Assembly: GCA_947499095.1 (NCBI GenBank)
Contig: CANMMR010000001.1
Span: 372,001 to 436,000, forward strand
Direction: 5' to 3'
Origin: an uncultured Erythrobacter sp.
Lineage (GTDB): Bacteria; Pseudomonadota; Alphaproteobacteria; Sphingomonadales; Sphingomonadaceae
Length of the DNA stretch: 64,000 nt
Of the stretch, positions 17,686 through 24,755 are shown one piece after another (positions within the stretch are counted from its first letter, which is position 1; each line of letters opens with the position of its first letter). A model generated the notes under the pieces. The model was not told the DNA's origin. It ran no database searches and was given only the letters and a program-made list of their open reading frames with translations. The position numbers were made by a program, and so were the translations under genes.

Positions 17686-18256
17686 CGCCTTCCGGCACGA
17701 AACCGAGCGGCTGGTCCTGCGCGACTGGCGCGAGGAGGACTGGCCACGGTTCTGGGAGCTTTGCAACACACCAGCGGTGATGCGCTGGCTGGGCGGTGTG
17801 GCGGATGCGGCGACACAGGCTGGAGCACAGAAGCGGCTCGAGGGCTATCGCCGCGATCACGGGCACACCTTCTGGGTCTGCGAACGCAAGGCCGATGGCA
17901 GGCACCTGTCCGGCGAGATGCTCGGTTTTTGCGGGCTGAAGCGCTCCAACGTCGAGAACGAGCCCGTCTTCGGCATGATGGAGGTCGGCTGGCGCTTGCG
18001 CGAAGACGCCTGGGGCCACGGTTACGCCAAGGAGGCTGCTCTCGCTTCGCTCGATCTCGGCTTCGGGCGCTTCGGAGGCGAGGAGATCGTCGCGCTGACC
18101 GTTGCCGGCAATGCGCCAAGCTGGGGTTTGATGCTGCGTCTCGGCATGACGCGCCGCGAAGATCTGGACTTCACCGATCCACGCTGGGGGCCTGAGTTAA
18201 ATCCGATTATCGTGTATTCCATTGACCGCGACGCGTGGCTGGCGCGCAATGGCTGA
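17678..18256 (+). CDS. GNAT-family N-acetyltransferase (RimJ/RimL type)
   Basis: Predicted 192 residues. The opening HETERLVLRDWREEDWPRFW and the acetyl-CoA region VGWRLREDAWGHGYAKEAALAS, followed by EEIVALTVAGNAPSWGLMLRLGM, are typical of RimJ/RimL-like GNAT enzymes. The substrate cannot be predicted. It overlaps hemB by eight bases and the next acetyltransferase by eight bases, so three genes are tightly coupled. The two acetyltransferases share the same layout and probably arose by duplication, though they are clearly diverged. Confidence 0.88.
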   Translation: MADAFRHETERLVLRDWREEDWPRFWELCNTPAVMRWLGGVADAATQAGAQKRLEGYRRDHGHTFWVCERKADGRHLSGEMLGFCGLKRSNVENEPVFGMMEVGWRLREDAWGHGYAKEAALASLDLGFGRFGGEEIVALTVAGNAPSWGLMLRLGMTRREDLDFTDPRWGPELNPIIVYSIDRDAWLARNG

Positions 18257-18791
18257 TATCGTCGCCGAAACCGAGCGCCTGATCCTGCGCACGGTGGAGG
18301 AAGGCGACGAAGCGGACCACGCCCGCCTGCTCAACTCCCCGGCGATCATGAAATTCATCGGCGGCGTGATGGAGCCCGCCGAGATCGAGCAGCGGCACGC
18401 CAAAGCCATGGCGATGTATGCGCGCGAAGGCTTCGGTTTCCTGTTCGTGATCGAGAAGACCAGCGGCGAAATGGTCGGCTATTGCGGAATCAAGCGCGTC
18501 GACGACCCCGCCGCGCCGAATGTCGGCGACCACGAGATCGGCTGGAAAATCCGCGAGGATAGGTGGGGTAGGGGCTATGCGAGCGAGGCCATGCGCGCGG
18601 TGATCGACTGGGCATTCACCCGCGTCCACGCGCCGCATGTCGTCGCCATCACCGCTCCGGACAATACGGCAAGCTGGAAGCTGATGGAAAAACTCGGCAT
18701 GGTGAGGCGTAACGACCTGGACTTCGAAGCCGCACATGGCCCCCTGATCCAGTATTCGCTGACCGCAGACCAATGGGAGAGCGCGGCTTGA
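18249..18791 (+). CDS. GNAT-family N-acetyltransferase (RimJ/RimL type), second copy
   Basis: Predicted 180 residues. It begins AETERLILRTVEEGDEAD and has the acetyl-CoA loop IGWKIREDRWGRGYASEAMRA followed by TAPDNTASWKLMEKLGMVRR, as in its upstream neighbour. The ATG at 18249 is chosen since it gives a family-like N-terminus; the frame is open to 18222. It overlaps the preceding gene by eight bases and the carbonic-anhydrase-like gene by four (TTGA). Substrate unknown. Confidence 0.88.
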   Translation: MADIVAETERLILRTVEEGDEADHARLLNSPAIMKFIGGVMEPAEIEQRHAKAMAMYAREGFGFLFVIEKTSGEMVGYCGIKRVDDPAAPNVGDHEIGWKIREDRWGRGYASEAMRAVIDWAFTRVHAPHVVAITAPDNTASWKLMEKLGMVRRNDLDFEAAHGPLIQYSLTADQWESAA

Positions 18792-19360
18792 GTATCCATC
18801 GCCCCGGAGTGACCATCGTCCCGATCCACGGCCACACGCCGAAAATTCACGACAGCGCGTTCATCGCGCCCGGCTGCACGATCGTCGGCAATGTCGAGAT
18901 CGGGGCCGACAGCTCCGTCTGGTATAACTGCGTGCTGCGTGCCGATGTCAGCCGTATCGTGATCGGCGAACGCTCGAACATCCAGGACGGCAGCGTTTGC
19001 CACTGCGACCCTGAGCGGCCCGGCGACCCCGACGGTTCGCCATTGATCATCGGCGACGACGTGCTGGTCGGGCACATGGCGATGGTCCACGGCTGCACCA
19101 TCGAGGATCGCGGCTTCGTCGGCCTCGGCGCGATCGCGATGAACAAGGCGGTGATCGGTTCGGACGCAATGCTGGCCGCGGGTGCCATGCTGACCGAGGG
19201 CAAGGTGATGGGCGCGCGCGAGCTCTGGGGCGGCCGCCCCGCGCGCAAGATGCGCGATCTCGACGATGCGGCCATCGCCGGCATGCGCATGGGCGTAGCG
19301 CATTATGCGGAGAACGCCAAGGCGCATGGCAAAGCGATTAGCGAGACCGATCTCGGCTGA
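18788..19360 (+). CDS. Gamma-class carbonic anhydrase-like hexapeptide-repeat protein
   Basis: Predicted 190 residues, a left-handed beta-helix of hexapeptide repeats (FIAPGCTIVGNVEIGADSSV, VIGERSNIQDGS, LIIGDDVLVGHMAM). The three metal-ligand histidines expected in gamma carbonic anhydrases are present (in VCHCD, VGHM and MVHGC). Many of these proteins (YrdA/PaaY group) have weak or no proven anhydrase activity. I prefer TTG 18788, with GGGAGAG upstream and a TTGA overlap with the previous stop; ATG 18773 in the same frame lacks a ribosome binding site. Last gene of the hemB run, followed by a large inverted repeat. Confidence 0.88.
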   Translation: MSIHRPGVTIVPIHGHTPKIHDSAFIAPGCTIVGNVEIGADSSVWYNCVLRADVSRIVIGERSNIQDGSVCHCDPERPGDPDGSPLIIGDDVLVGHMAMVHGCTIEDRGFVGLGAIAMNKAVIGSDAMLAAGAMLTEGKVMGARELWGGRPARKMRDLDDAAIAGMRMGVAHYAENAKAHGKAISETDLG

Positions 19361-19397
19361 AGTTGCGCTGCGCGACATTTTTGAAGCGTGCGGTCCG

Positions 19398-19519
19398 GAC
19401 ATCCGTCCGGCCCTTGCGGCGGCACCAGCCCACGTCCTCACCCGGCCACCCACGGCACTATACTGATTGGGTGGCCGGGTGGGGGACTGGGCTGGTGCCG
19501 CAAGCTATCGACGGATGTC
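19398..19519. repeat. Large imperfect inverted repeat, about 122 bp
   Basis: Outer arms GACATCCGTC (19398) and GACGGATGTC (to 19519), middle arms GGCACCAGCCCA and TGGGCTGGTGCC, and an inner perfect 14-bp stem CACCCGGCCACCCA (19439-19452) and TGGGTGGCCGGGTG (19468-19481) with a 15-base AT-rich loop. Small mismatches and a three-base bulge separate the blocks. It fills most of the gap between the plus-strand carbonic anhydrase gene and the minus-strand ligase gene, which converge here. It could be a bidirectional terminator, a mobile palindromic unit (MITE or REP-like), or both. No target-site duplication is obvious. Confidence 0.8.
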
Positions 19520-19545
19520 GAAGGCGCACCCCACAAGAACCAAAC

Positions 19546-21138
19546 CTAATCCCGCACTAACGCTCTTAGCGCTTCCACCCGATCCGCCTCGTGCGGTGGC
19601 TTGTCCCAGCGGATGCGGTGGATACGCGGGAAGCGCATGGCGAGACCGCTTTTGTGGCGCTTGCTTTCGTGCACGCTGTCGAAGGCGACTTCGAAGACCA
19701 GGCTCTTGTCGGTCTCGCGCACCGGGCCGAAGCGGTTGACGGTGTTGCGGCGCACATGGCGATCGAGCTTTTTCAGCTCCTCGTCGGTGAAGCCCGAATA
19801 GGCCTTGCCCACCGGGAGCAGGTCCGCGCCCGCATCCGGATCGCCGTCCCAGCAACCGAAGGTGAAGTCCGAATAGAAGCTCGAGCGTTTACCGCTACCG
19901 CGCTGGGCATACATCAGCACGCAATCGACGAGCAGCGGGTCGCGCTTCCATTTGTACCAATAGCCGACGCGCCGCCCGGTAATATAGGGGCTGTCCTTGC
20001 GCTTCAGCATCAGCCCTTCGATGGCATCGTCGCGACTGCCCTCGCGGATGGCGGCGAGGTGCTCGAAGTCCTTCGCTTCGACGATGCGGCTGAGGTCGAA
20101 GTGGCTGTCGGGCAGGCGCTCCATCAACGCCTCGAGCCGGGCACGGCGCTGAGTCCACGGTAAGGGTCGCAAGTCTTCCCCCTCGACCAACAGCGCATCG
20201 TAGAGCCGAACGAAAGCCGGTGCTTCCTTGAGCATCTTCTTGCTGACGGTCTTGCGCCCAAGCCGCTGTTGCAAGGCATTGAAGCTGGCAGCGCCGCCTT
20301 CCTCTCCCCCCTGCACCGTACCGCGCACCAGCAGTTCTCCGTCTAGCACGGCGGGAAAAGGCAGCACGTCGAGCAGTTCGGGGAAGGTCGCCGAAATATT
20401 GTCGCCGGATCGCGAATACACGCGGGTCTCGTCGCCGGCGCGGACCAGCTGTACGCGAATGCCGTCCCATTTCCATTCGGCTGCGTAATCACCGAGATTG
20501 ACCACCGTCTCTTCCAGCGGGTGTGCGAGCATGAAGGGTCGGAAGGTCGGCAAATTGTCGATATCCGGCGGGTCCTCGCCCTCGGCCGCCCAGGCGAACA
20601 GCTCGGGATAAGGCGGAGCGAGGCCGTGCCAATACTCCTCGACCTCGTCGACCGAGACGTTGAAGGCCTGCGCGAAAGCCGTCTTCGCAAGGCGGCTGGA
20701 GACGCCGATGCGCATGCCCCCGGTCGCTAGCTTCAGCAGCGCGTAGCGGCCCGAGGGGTCGACCCGGTCGAGCAGTTTCGGCAATTCGGTGACCACGCTC
20801 TTCCGATTCATCGCTTCGAGCAGCTCGACCGTTTCGCTGACCGATGGCGGCGAGGGCGGCTGGTCGGGCGCAGGCCAGAGCAGGCTGGCCGTCTCTGCCG
20901 TATCGCCGACGAAATCTCGGCTGAGTGACCAGAGCACCGGATCGATGCGGTCCTTCATCAGATTACGGATAGTCGAGCTTTTGACCGCCGGAAAATCGAG
21001 CCCGTCCGACAATGCGGCCAGCGCCCAGCCGCGGTCGGGATCGGGCGTCGCGCGCAGATATTCGGCGATCAGGCGCAGCTTCTCGTTGCGGCTGCGCGTG
21101 TAAACCAGCGCGTCTATGAGAACGGAGAACTCTTCCAC
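19546..21138 (-). CDS. ATP-dependent DNA ligase (LigB/ligase-associated cluster type)
   Basis: Predicted 530 residues. Three parts are seen: an N-terminal helical DNA-binding domain, the adenylation domain with the nucleophile lysine in EWKWDGIRVQLVR (Lys223), then FPAVLDGELLV, EGLMLKRKDSPY and YWYKWKRDPLLVDCV (motifs III-V), and an OB-fold C-terminus. This architecture is that of the bacterial ATP ligase found with a metallo-beta-lactamase exonuclease and Lhr-type helicase. The exonuclease gene ends only three bases before the GTG start here, so both are probably one operon. No helicase gene is in the window. Confidence 0.92.
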   Translation of the reverse strand: MEEFSVLIDALVYTRSRNEKLRLIAEYLRATPDPDRGWALAALSDGLDFPAVKSSTIRNLMKDRIDPVLWSLSRDFVGDTAETASLLWPAPDQPPSPPSVSETVELLEAMNRKSVVTELPKLLDRVDPSGRYALLKLATGGMRIGVSSRLAKTAFAQAFNVSVDEVEEYWHGLAPPYPELFAWAAEGEDPPDIDNLPTFRPFMLAHPLEETVVNLGDYAAEWKWDGIRVQLVRAGDETRVYSRSGDNISATFPELLDVLPFPAVLDGELLVRGTVQGGEEGGAASFNALQQRLGRKTVSKKMLKEAPAFVRLYDALLVEGEDLRPLPWTQRRARLEALMERLPDSHFDLSRIVEAKDFEHLAAIREGSRDDAIEGLMLKRKDSPYITGRRVGYWYKWKRDPLLVDCVLMYAQRGSGKRSSFYSDFTFGCWDGDPDAGADLLPVGKAYSGFTDEELKKLDRHVRRNTVNRFGPVRETDKSLVFEVAFDSVHESKRHKSGLAMRFPRIHRIRWDKPPHEADRVEALRALVRD

Positions 21139-21141
21139 GCC

Positions 21142-22173
21142 TCAGTCGTCCTCGTCGTCATAGCCAACCAGCGCCAGAGCCCGGGCCCGGCGTTGGTGGA
21201 GCTGGCACCAGCGCAGCAGCGCGTCCTCGCGCCCGTGGGTGATCCAGTTCTCCTGCGCGTCGACCTCCTTGATGGTGCGCGTCAGCTCGCCCCAGTCGGC
21301 ATGGTCGGAAATGACCAGCGGTAGTTCGACATTGCGCTGCCGGGCGCGCTGGCGCACGCGCATCCAGCCGCTGGCCATGGCCGTTATGGGATCGGGCAGG
21401 CGGCGGCTCCAGCGATCGTTCAGCGCGGAGGGCGGACTGACGACGATCGCGCCGCGCATATCGTCCTTCGTATAGTCCGAGACTAGCCGCAGTTCTCCCA
21501 AGTCGACGCCGTGCTCCTCGTATAGGCGGCACATCTTCTCCATCGCGCCGTGCAAATAGATCGGCTCGCGGTGACCGGCGCGTCGCAGCTCGGCGATCAC
21601 GCGCTGAGCCTTGCCCAATGCATAGGCCCCCACGAGCACACAGCGGTCGGGATGCGCGGCCAGCCGGTCGAGCAGCTTGGCCATCTCGTCCTCGATCGGC
21701 GGATGGGTAAACAGCGGCAGGCCGAAGGTCGCCTCGGTGATGAAGATATCGCAGGGCGTGACTTCGAACGGCGGGCAGGTGGGGTCCTCGCGCCGCTTGT
21801 AATCGCCCGTCACGATCACGCGTTCGCCCGCGTGCGCCAGCAGGATCTGCGCGCTGCCGAGCACATGGCCTGCCGGGATATAGGTCGCGTCGACATCGCC
21901 CTTCAGCCGGATCGTCTCGCCATATTCGACCGGCACGGCCTTGTGCGGGATTTCGCCTGCATCGTCCTCGGCCCCGGTGCGATAGCGCAGCTCCATGATC
22001 GCGAGCGTTTCGGGCGTGGCGACAGTCTCGCCATGCCCGCCGCGTGCGTGGTCGGCATGCCCGTGGGTGACCAGCGCCTTGCCAACGGCCCTCGACGGAT
22101 CGACCCAGCAATCGGCTGGCGGGATATAGATGCCGTGCGGTTCCGGCTTGATCCAGGAGAAGGGCGCGCTCAC
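21142..22173 (-). CDS. Ligase-associated metallo-beta-lactamase exonuclease
   Basis: Predicted 343 residues. A metallo-beta-lactamase fold of the beta-CASP/SNM1-like group, with the metal signature THGHADHARGG near residue 36, GDYKRREDPTCPPFEVTPCD, and VISDHADWGELT late in the protein. It matches the ligase-associated DNA damage response exonuclease family. The start is GTG at 22173. It precedes the ATP ligase by three bases; together they likely act in a DNA-repair step. The last residues (GYDDEDD) are acidic. Confidence 0.9.
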   Translation of the reverse strand: MSAPFSWIKPEPHGIYIPPADCWVDPSRAVGKALVTHGHADHARGGHGETVATPETLAIMELRYRTGAEDDAGEIPHKAVPVEYGETIRLKGDVDATYIPAGHVLGSAQILLAHAGERVIVTGDYKRREDPTCPPFEVTPCDIFITEATFGLPLFTHPPIEDEMAKLLDRLAAHPDRCVLVGAYALGKAQRVIAELRRAGHREPIYLHGAMEKMCRLYEEHGVDLGELRLVSDYTKDDMRGAIVVSPPSALNDRWSRRLPDPITAMASGWMRVRQRARQRNVELPLVISDHADWGELTRTIKEVDAQENWITHGREDALLRWCQLHQRRARALALVGYDDEDD

Positions 22174-22216
22174 CCCGACTCAAGCGGGTAGCGCTCCAAC
22201 CGTTCCCGCCGGGATG

Positions 22217-23713
22217 CTAGGCAGGCGCCTTGAAGCGATCCATCAGCTGCTTGAAGCCCGGCTTCTGCCCCGTCGCGAGCAAGCTGGCGCGGAACAGGCG
22301 GCCGAGGAAAATTACCTCCAGCGCCACGAAGCCTGCCAGCAGGATGCCCGAGCCGATCATCTCCCACCACTCGATACCCATGCCGAGGCGCGCAAGCACG
22401 GCGAAAGGTGTCCACAGTGGCACCCAGGTGAGGATCTGGACCAGCAGACCGTCCTTGCCCGCCACGAGCGAGGACAGAAGGAAGGTGATCGGCAGCAGGA
22501 TGCCGAGCAGCACCGGCATCAAATACCCTTGGGCCTCGCTCATCGAATCGGCCATCGCGCCGATTGCCACGAAGATAATCGATACCGCGATGTAGCCCAT
22601 CACGAAGAAGTAGATCATCGCGATGATGGCAGTAGGCGTAGAGACCGGCTCCAGCGCCGGACGAATCATGTCGGCGACTTCGCCCTGCGTGAAGAAAGCG
22701 ACGACGATTGCGCAGCCGACCCAGACGCCGATCATCGAGAAGCCGACAGCGAGCGCGCCGAGCAATTTGCCTTGCATCAGTTCCTCGGGCCGAATGCAGG
22801 CGAGCAGCGATTCGAGCAGCTTGTTCGAACGTTCCTCGACCGAGCCCTGCAACATCCAGCTGCCCGACAACATCAGGCTGAGCATGAGGATATAAGACAG
22901 GGCGAGCGGCACGATGGAGCGGATCAGCAACGCCTCGCGCGCCCCGCCTCCGGGCGGCGGCGTCGTGACCGCAATGGCGGGCGCTGCGCCCTGGATCGCG
23001 GCAGCCTGCGATGCGGGAATGCCCTGGTCGGTCAGCAGGCGCTGGCGCAGATCCGCCGTCAGCACTTCCTGAACTCGCGTCACGAAGCTCGAGCGTGGTT
23101 GGTCCTTGGACCATAAGCGAATCTTGGGATCTGCCGGGTAGCCCTCGCCGACCAGCAGGACGTAATCGGCGGCCTCGCCTTCGGGCGCATCTTCTTCGCC
23201 ATCCAGCAGCGCATCGACCCGGCTCTGCAGCTCGTCGCCCTGGGCCGCCGCCAGTGCGCGGGGGGCCGGCGCAAAGCTGTACTCAGGCTCGGGAATATCG
23301 AATTCCGGCGTGCCCTCAGGACGAACTTCGTCAATTTGCGCCACCGCGGCATCCACGCCGCCGGACTGGCGAAAGGCCAGCACGTCGGCATCGGTGTACC
23401 AGCGGTCGTGCTGGGCCCAAGGGGCATCGGGATCGGCATTTTCGAGGCCGTGACGCCGTACGTACCGCGACAGCGAGCGCAGGACGTAACGGTCCTCTTC
23501 GACTCCGAAGCGCTGTTGTAGCGCCGTTGCGGCGGACCCCCCTGCGCGGTCGAGCACGACGACGCGCGTCGCCTCCTCCTCGTCCAGCGAGCTTCCCAAA
23601 AGCGGACCGATAGCCAGCGCGACCGGCACGAGCAGAAGCGTCAGCCAGAAGCTTTTCATGGCGGCGATCTGGCGGAACTCGCGTGCCGCCACGAGCAGAA
23701 CATTGCGGTTCAT
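22217..23713 (-). CDS. ABC-2 type transporter permease (NatB-like)
   Basis: Predicted 498 residues. One membrane helix at the N-terminus (about residues 20-38, SFWLTLLLVPVALAIGPLLG), a large extracytoplasmic domain of about 200 residues, then five or so helices (ALSYILMLSLMLSGSWML, LGALAVGFSMIGVWVG, TAIIAMIYFFVMGYIAV, LMPVLLGILLPITFLLSS, and the C-terminal pair). This is the NatB/YhaP layout of ABC-2 exporters, in which the soluble insert separates helix 1 from the rest. The ATG overlaps the stop of the ATPase gene (ATGA), so both belong to one operon. Transported substrate unknown; sodium export is the textbook function for NatAB only. Confidence 0.88.
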   Translation of the reverse strand: MNRNVLLVAAREFRQIAAMKSFWLTLLLVPVALAIGPLLGSSLDEEEATRVVVLDRAGGSAATALQQRFGVEEDRYVLRSLSRYVRRHGLENADPDAPWAQHDRWYTDADVLAFRQSGGVDAAVAQIDEVRPEGTPEFDIPEPEYSFAPAPRALAAAQGDELQSRVDALLDGEEDAPEGEAADYVLLVGEGYPADPKIRLWSKDQPRSSFVTRVQEVLTADLRQRLLTDQGIPASQAAAIQGAAPAIAVTTPPPGGGAREALLIRSIVPLALSYILMLSLMLSGSWMLQGSVEERSNKLLESLLACIRPEELMQGKLLGALAVGFSMIGVWVGCAIVVAFFTQGEVADMIRPALEPVSTPTAIIAMIYFFVMGYIAVSIIFVAIGAMADSMSEAQGYLMPVLLGILLPITFLLSSLVAGKDGLLVQILTWVPLWTPFAVLARLGMGIEWWEMIGSGILLAGFVALEVIFLGRLFRASLLATGQKPGFKQLMDRFKAPA

Positions 23714-24627
23714 CGCTGGACCTCCCCTTCGCCGACCATGCTGACGAATACTTCGTGCAGCGACGCGCGCTGCTCCTCGAACCGGCGGAGCGCGATGCAC
23801 TTGGCCGTGCAAGCTTCCAGCACGGCTTCGGAACTCGTGCCGGGGGTAAGCCGCACATCGTAGCGATGAAATCCGTCGCCCCCATCCTCGACAGCTTCGG
23901 CGTTTGCGACTCCGTCGACCGAAGCAATCGCGGGATGCGCCACGGCGGTGATTCGCGCCGGCAGCGTGTCTCGCGCTTCCTCCAGCGTGCCTTCGAACCG
24001 CTTCGCGCCCTTTTTCAAAAGCAACAGCCGGTCGCACAATCGCTCGGCATGCTGCATTACGTGGGTGGAGAAAATGACCGCGGCGCCGCGCTGCGATGCG
24101 CGCAGGATTTCGTCCTCGAGCAAGCCCTGGTTGACCGGGTCGAGGCCCGAGAACGGCTCGTCCAGCATCAGCAGTTCGGGGCGGTTGACCAGCGAACAGG
24201 CAAGCTGGACCTTTTGCGCCATGCCCTTCGACATGTCGCCGATCTGGCTTTTCGCGCGGTCGGCCAAATCGAAACGTTCGAGCAATTCCATCCCGTGCGA
24301 ATGGGCGTCCGCCGGATCCATATGCTTGAGCCGACCGAAATAGACGATCGTCTCGATTGCCTTCATGTGGGAATAGAGTCCGCGTTCCTCGGGCAGGAAA
24401 CCGATCGCATCGGACTTGCGCTTGTCCGGCGCTGCGCCGAGCACCTCGATCCGACCAGAGGTCGGCCGGATGATGTCGAGCACCATGCGCAGCGTGGTCG
24501 TCTTGCCCGCGCCGTTGCCGCCGAGAAATCCGAAGATTTCGCCCGGCTGCACGGCGAAGGACAGATCGTCCACCGCCAAAACATCGCCGAAGCGCTTGGT
24601 AAGGTTCTCGACCCTTAGAACCGACAC
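23710..24627 (-). CDS. ABC transporter ATP-binding protein (NatA-like)
   Basis: Predicted 305 residues. Walker A GGNGAGKTTTLRMVL, signature region IGDMSKGMAQKVQLACSLVN and Walker B LLMLDEPFSGLDPVNQ are present. The ABC signature reads SKGM where LSGGQ is usual, as in NatA-type ATPases of ABC-2 exporters. A C-terminal DUF4162-like extension follows. The start is GTG at 24627 with AGGGGGA seven bases upstream. It is the first gene of a two-gene operon with the permease. Confidence 0.92.
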   Translation of the reverse strand: MSVLRVENLTKRFGDVLAVDDLSFAVQPGEIFGFLGGNGAGKTTTLRMVLDIIRPTSGRIEVLGAAPDKRKSDAIGFLPEERGLYSHMKAIETIVYFGRLKHMDPADAHSHGMELLERFDLADRAKSQIGDMSKGMAQKVQLACSLVNRPELLMLDEPFSGLDPVNQGLLEDEILRASQRGAAVIFSTHVMQHAERLCDRLLLLKKGAKRFEGTLEEARDTLPARITAVAHPAIASVDGVANAEAVEDGGDGFHRYDVRLTPGTSSEAVLEACTAKCIALRRFEEQRASLHEVFVSMVGEGEVQR

Positions 24628-24703
24628 TGTGCAATCCCCCTATATCGCTTTCGATCGGTATGGGAGCGACGCCAAAGCCTCAAGCATTTATCGGGTAGAC
24701 AGC

Positions 24704-24732
24704 AAAAAGGGGCCGACCAACGCCGACCCTTT
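24704..24732 (-). terminator. Likely rho-independent terminator of clpA
   Basis: On the minus strand AAAGGG pairs with CCCTTT across a 15-base loop and runs into a T5 tract, 24 bases after the clpA stop. The stem is short, so this is a moderate call. Confidence 0.5.
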
Positions 24733-24755
24733 GATGTTTGCTATAGTGCGAGGGC

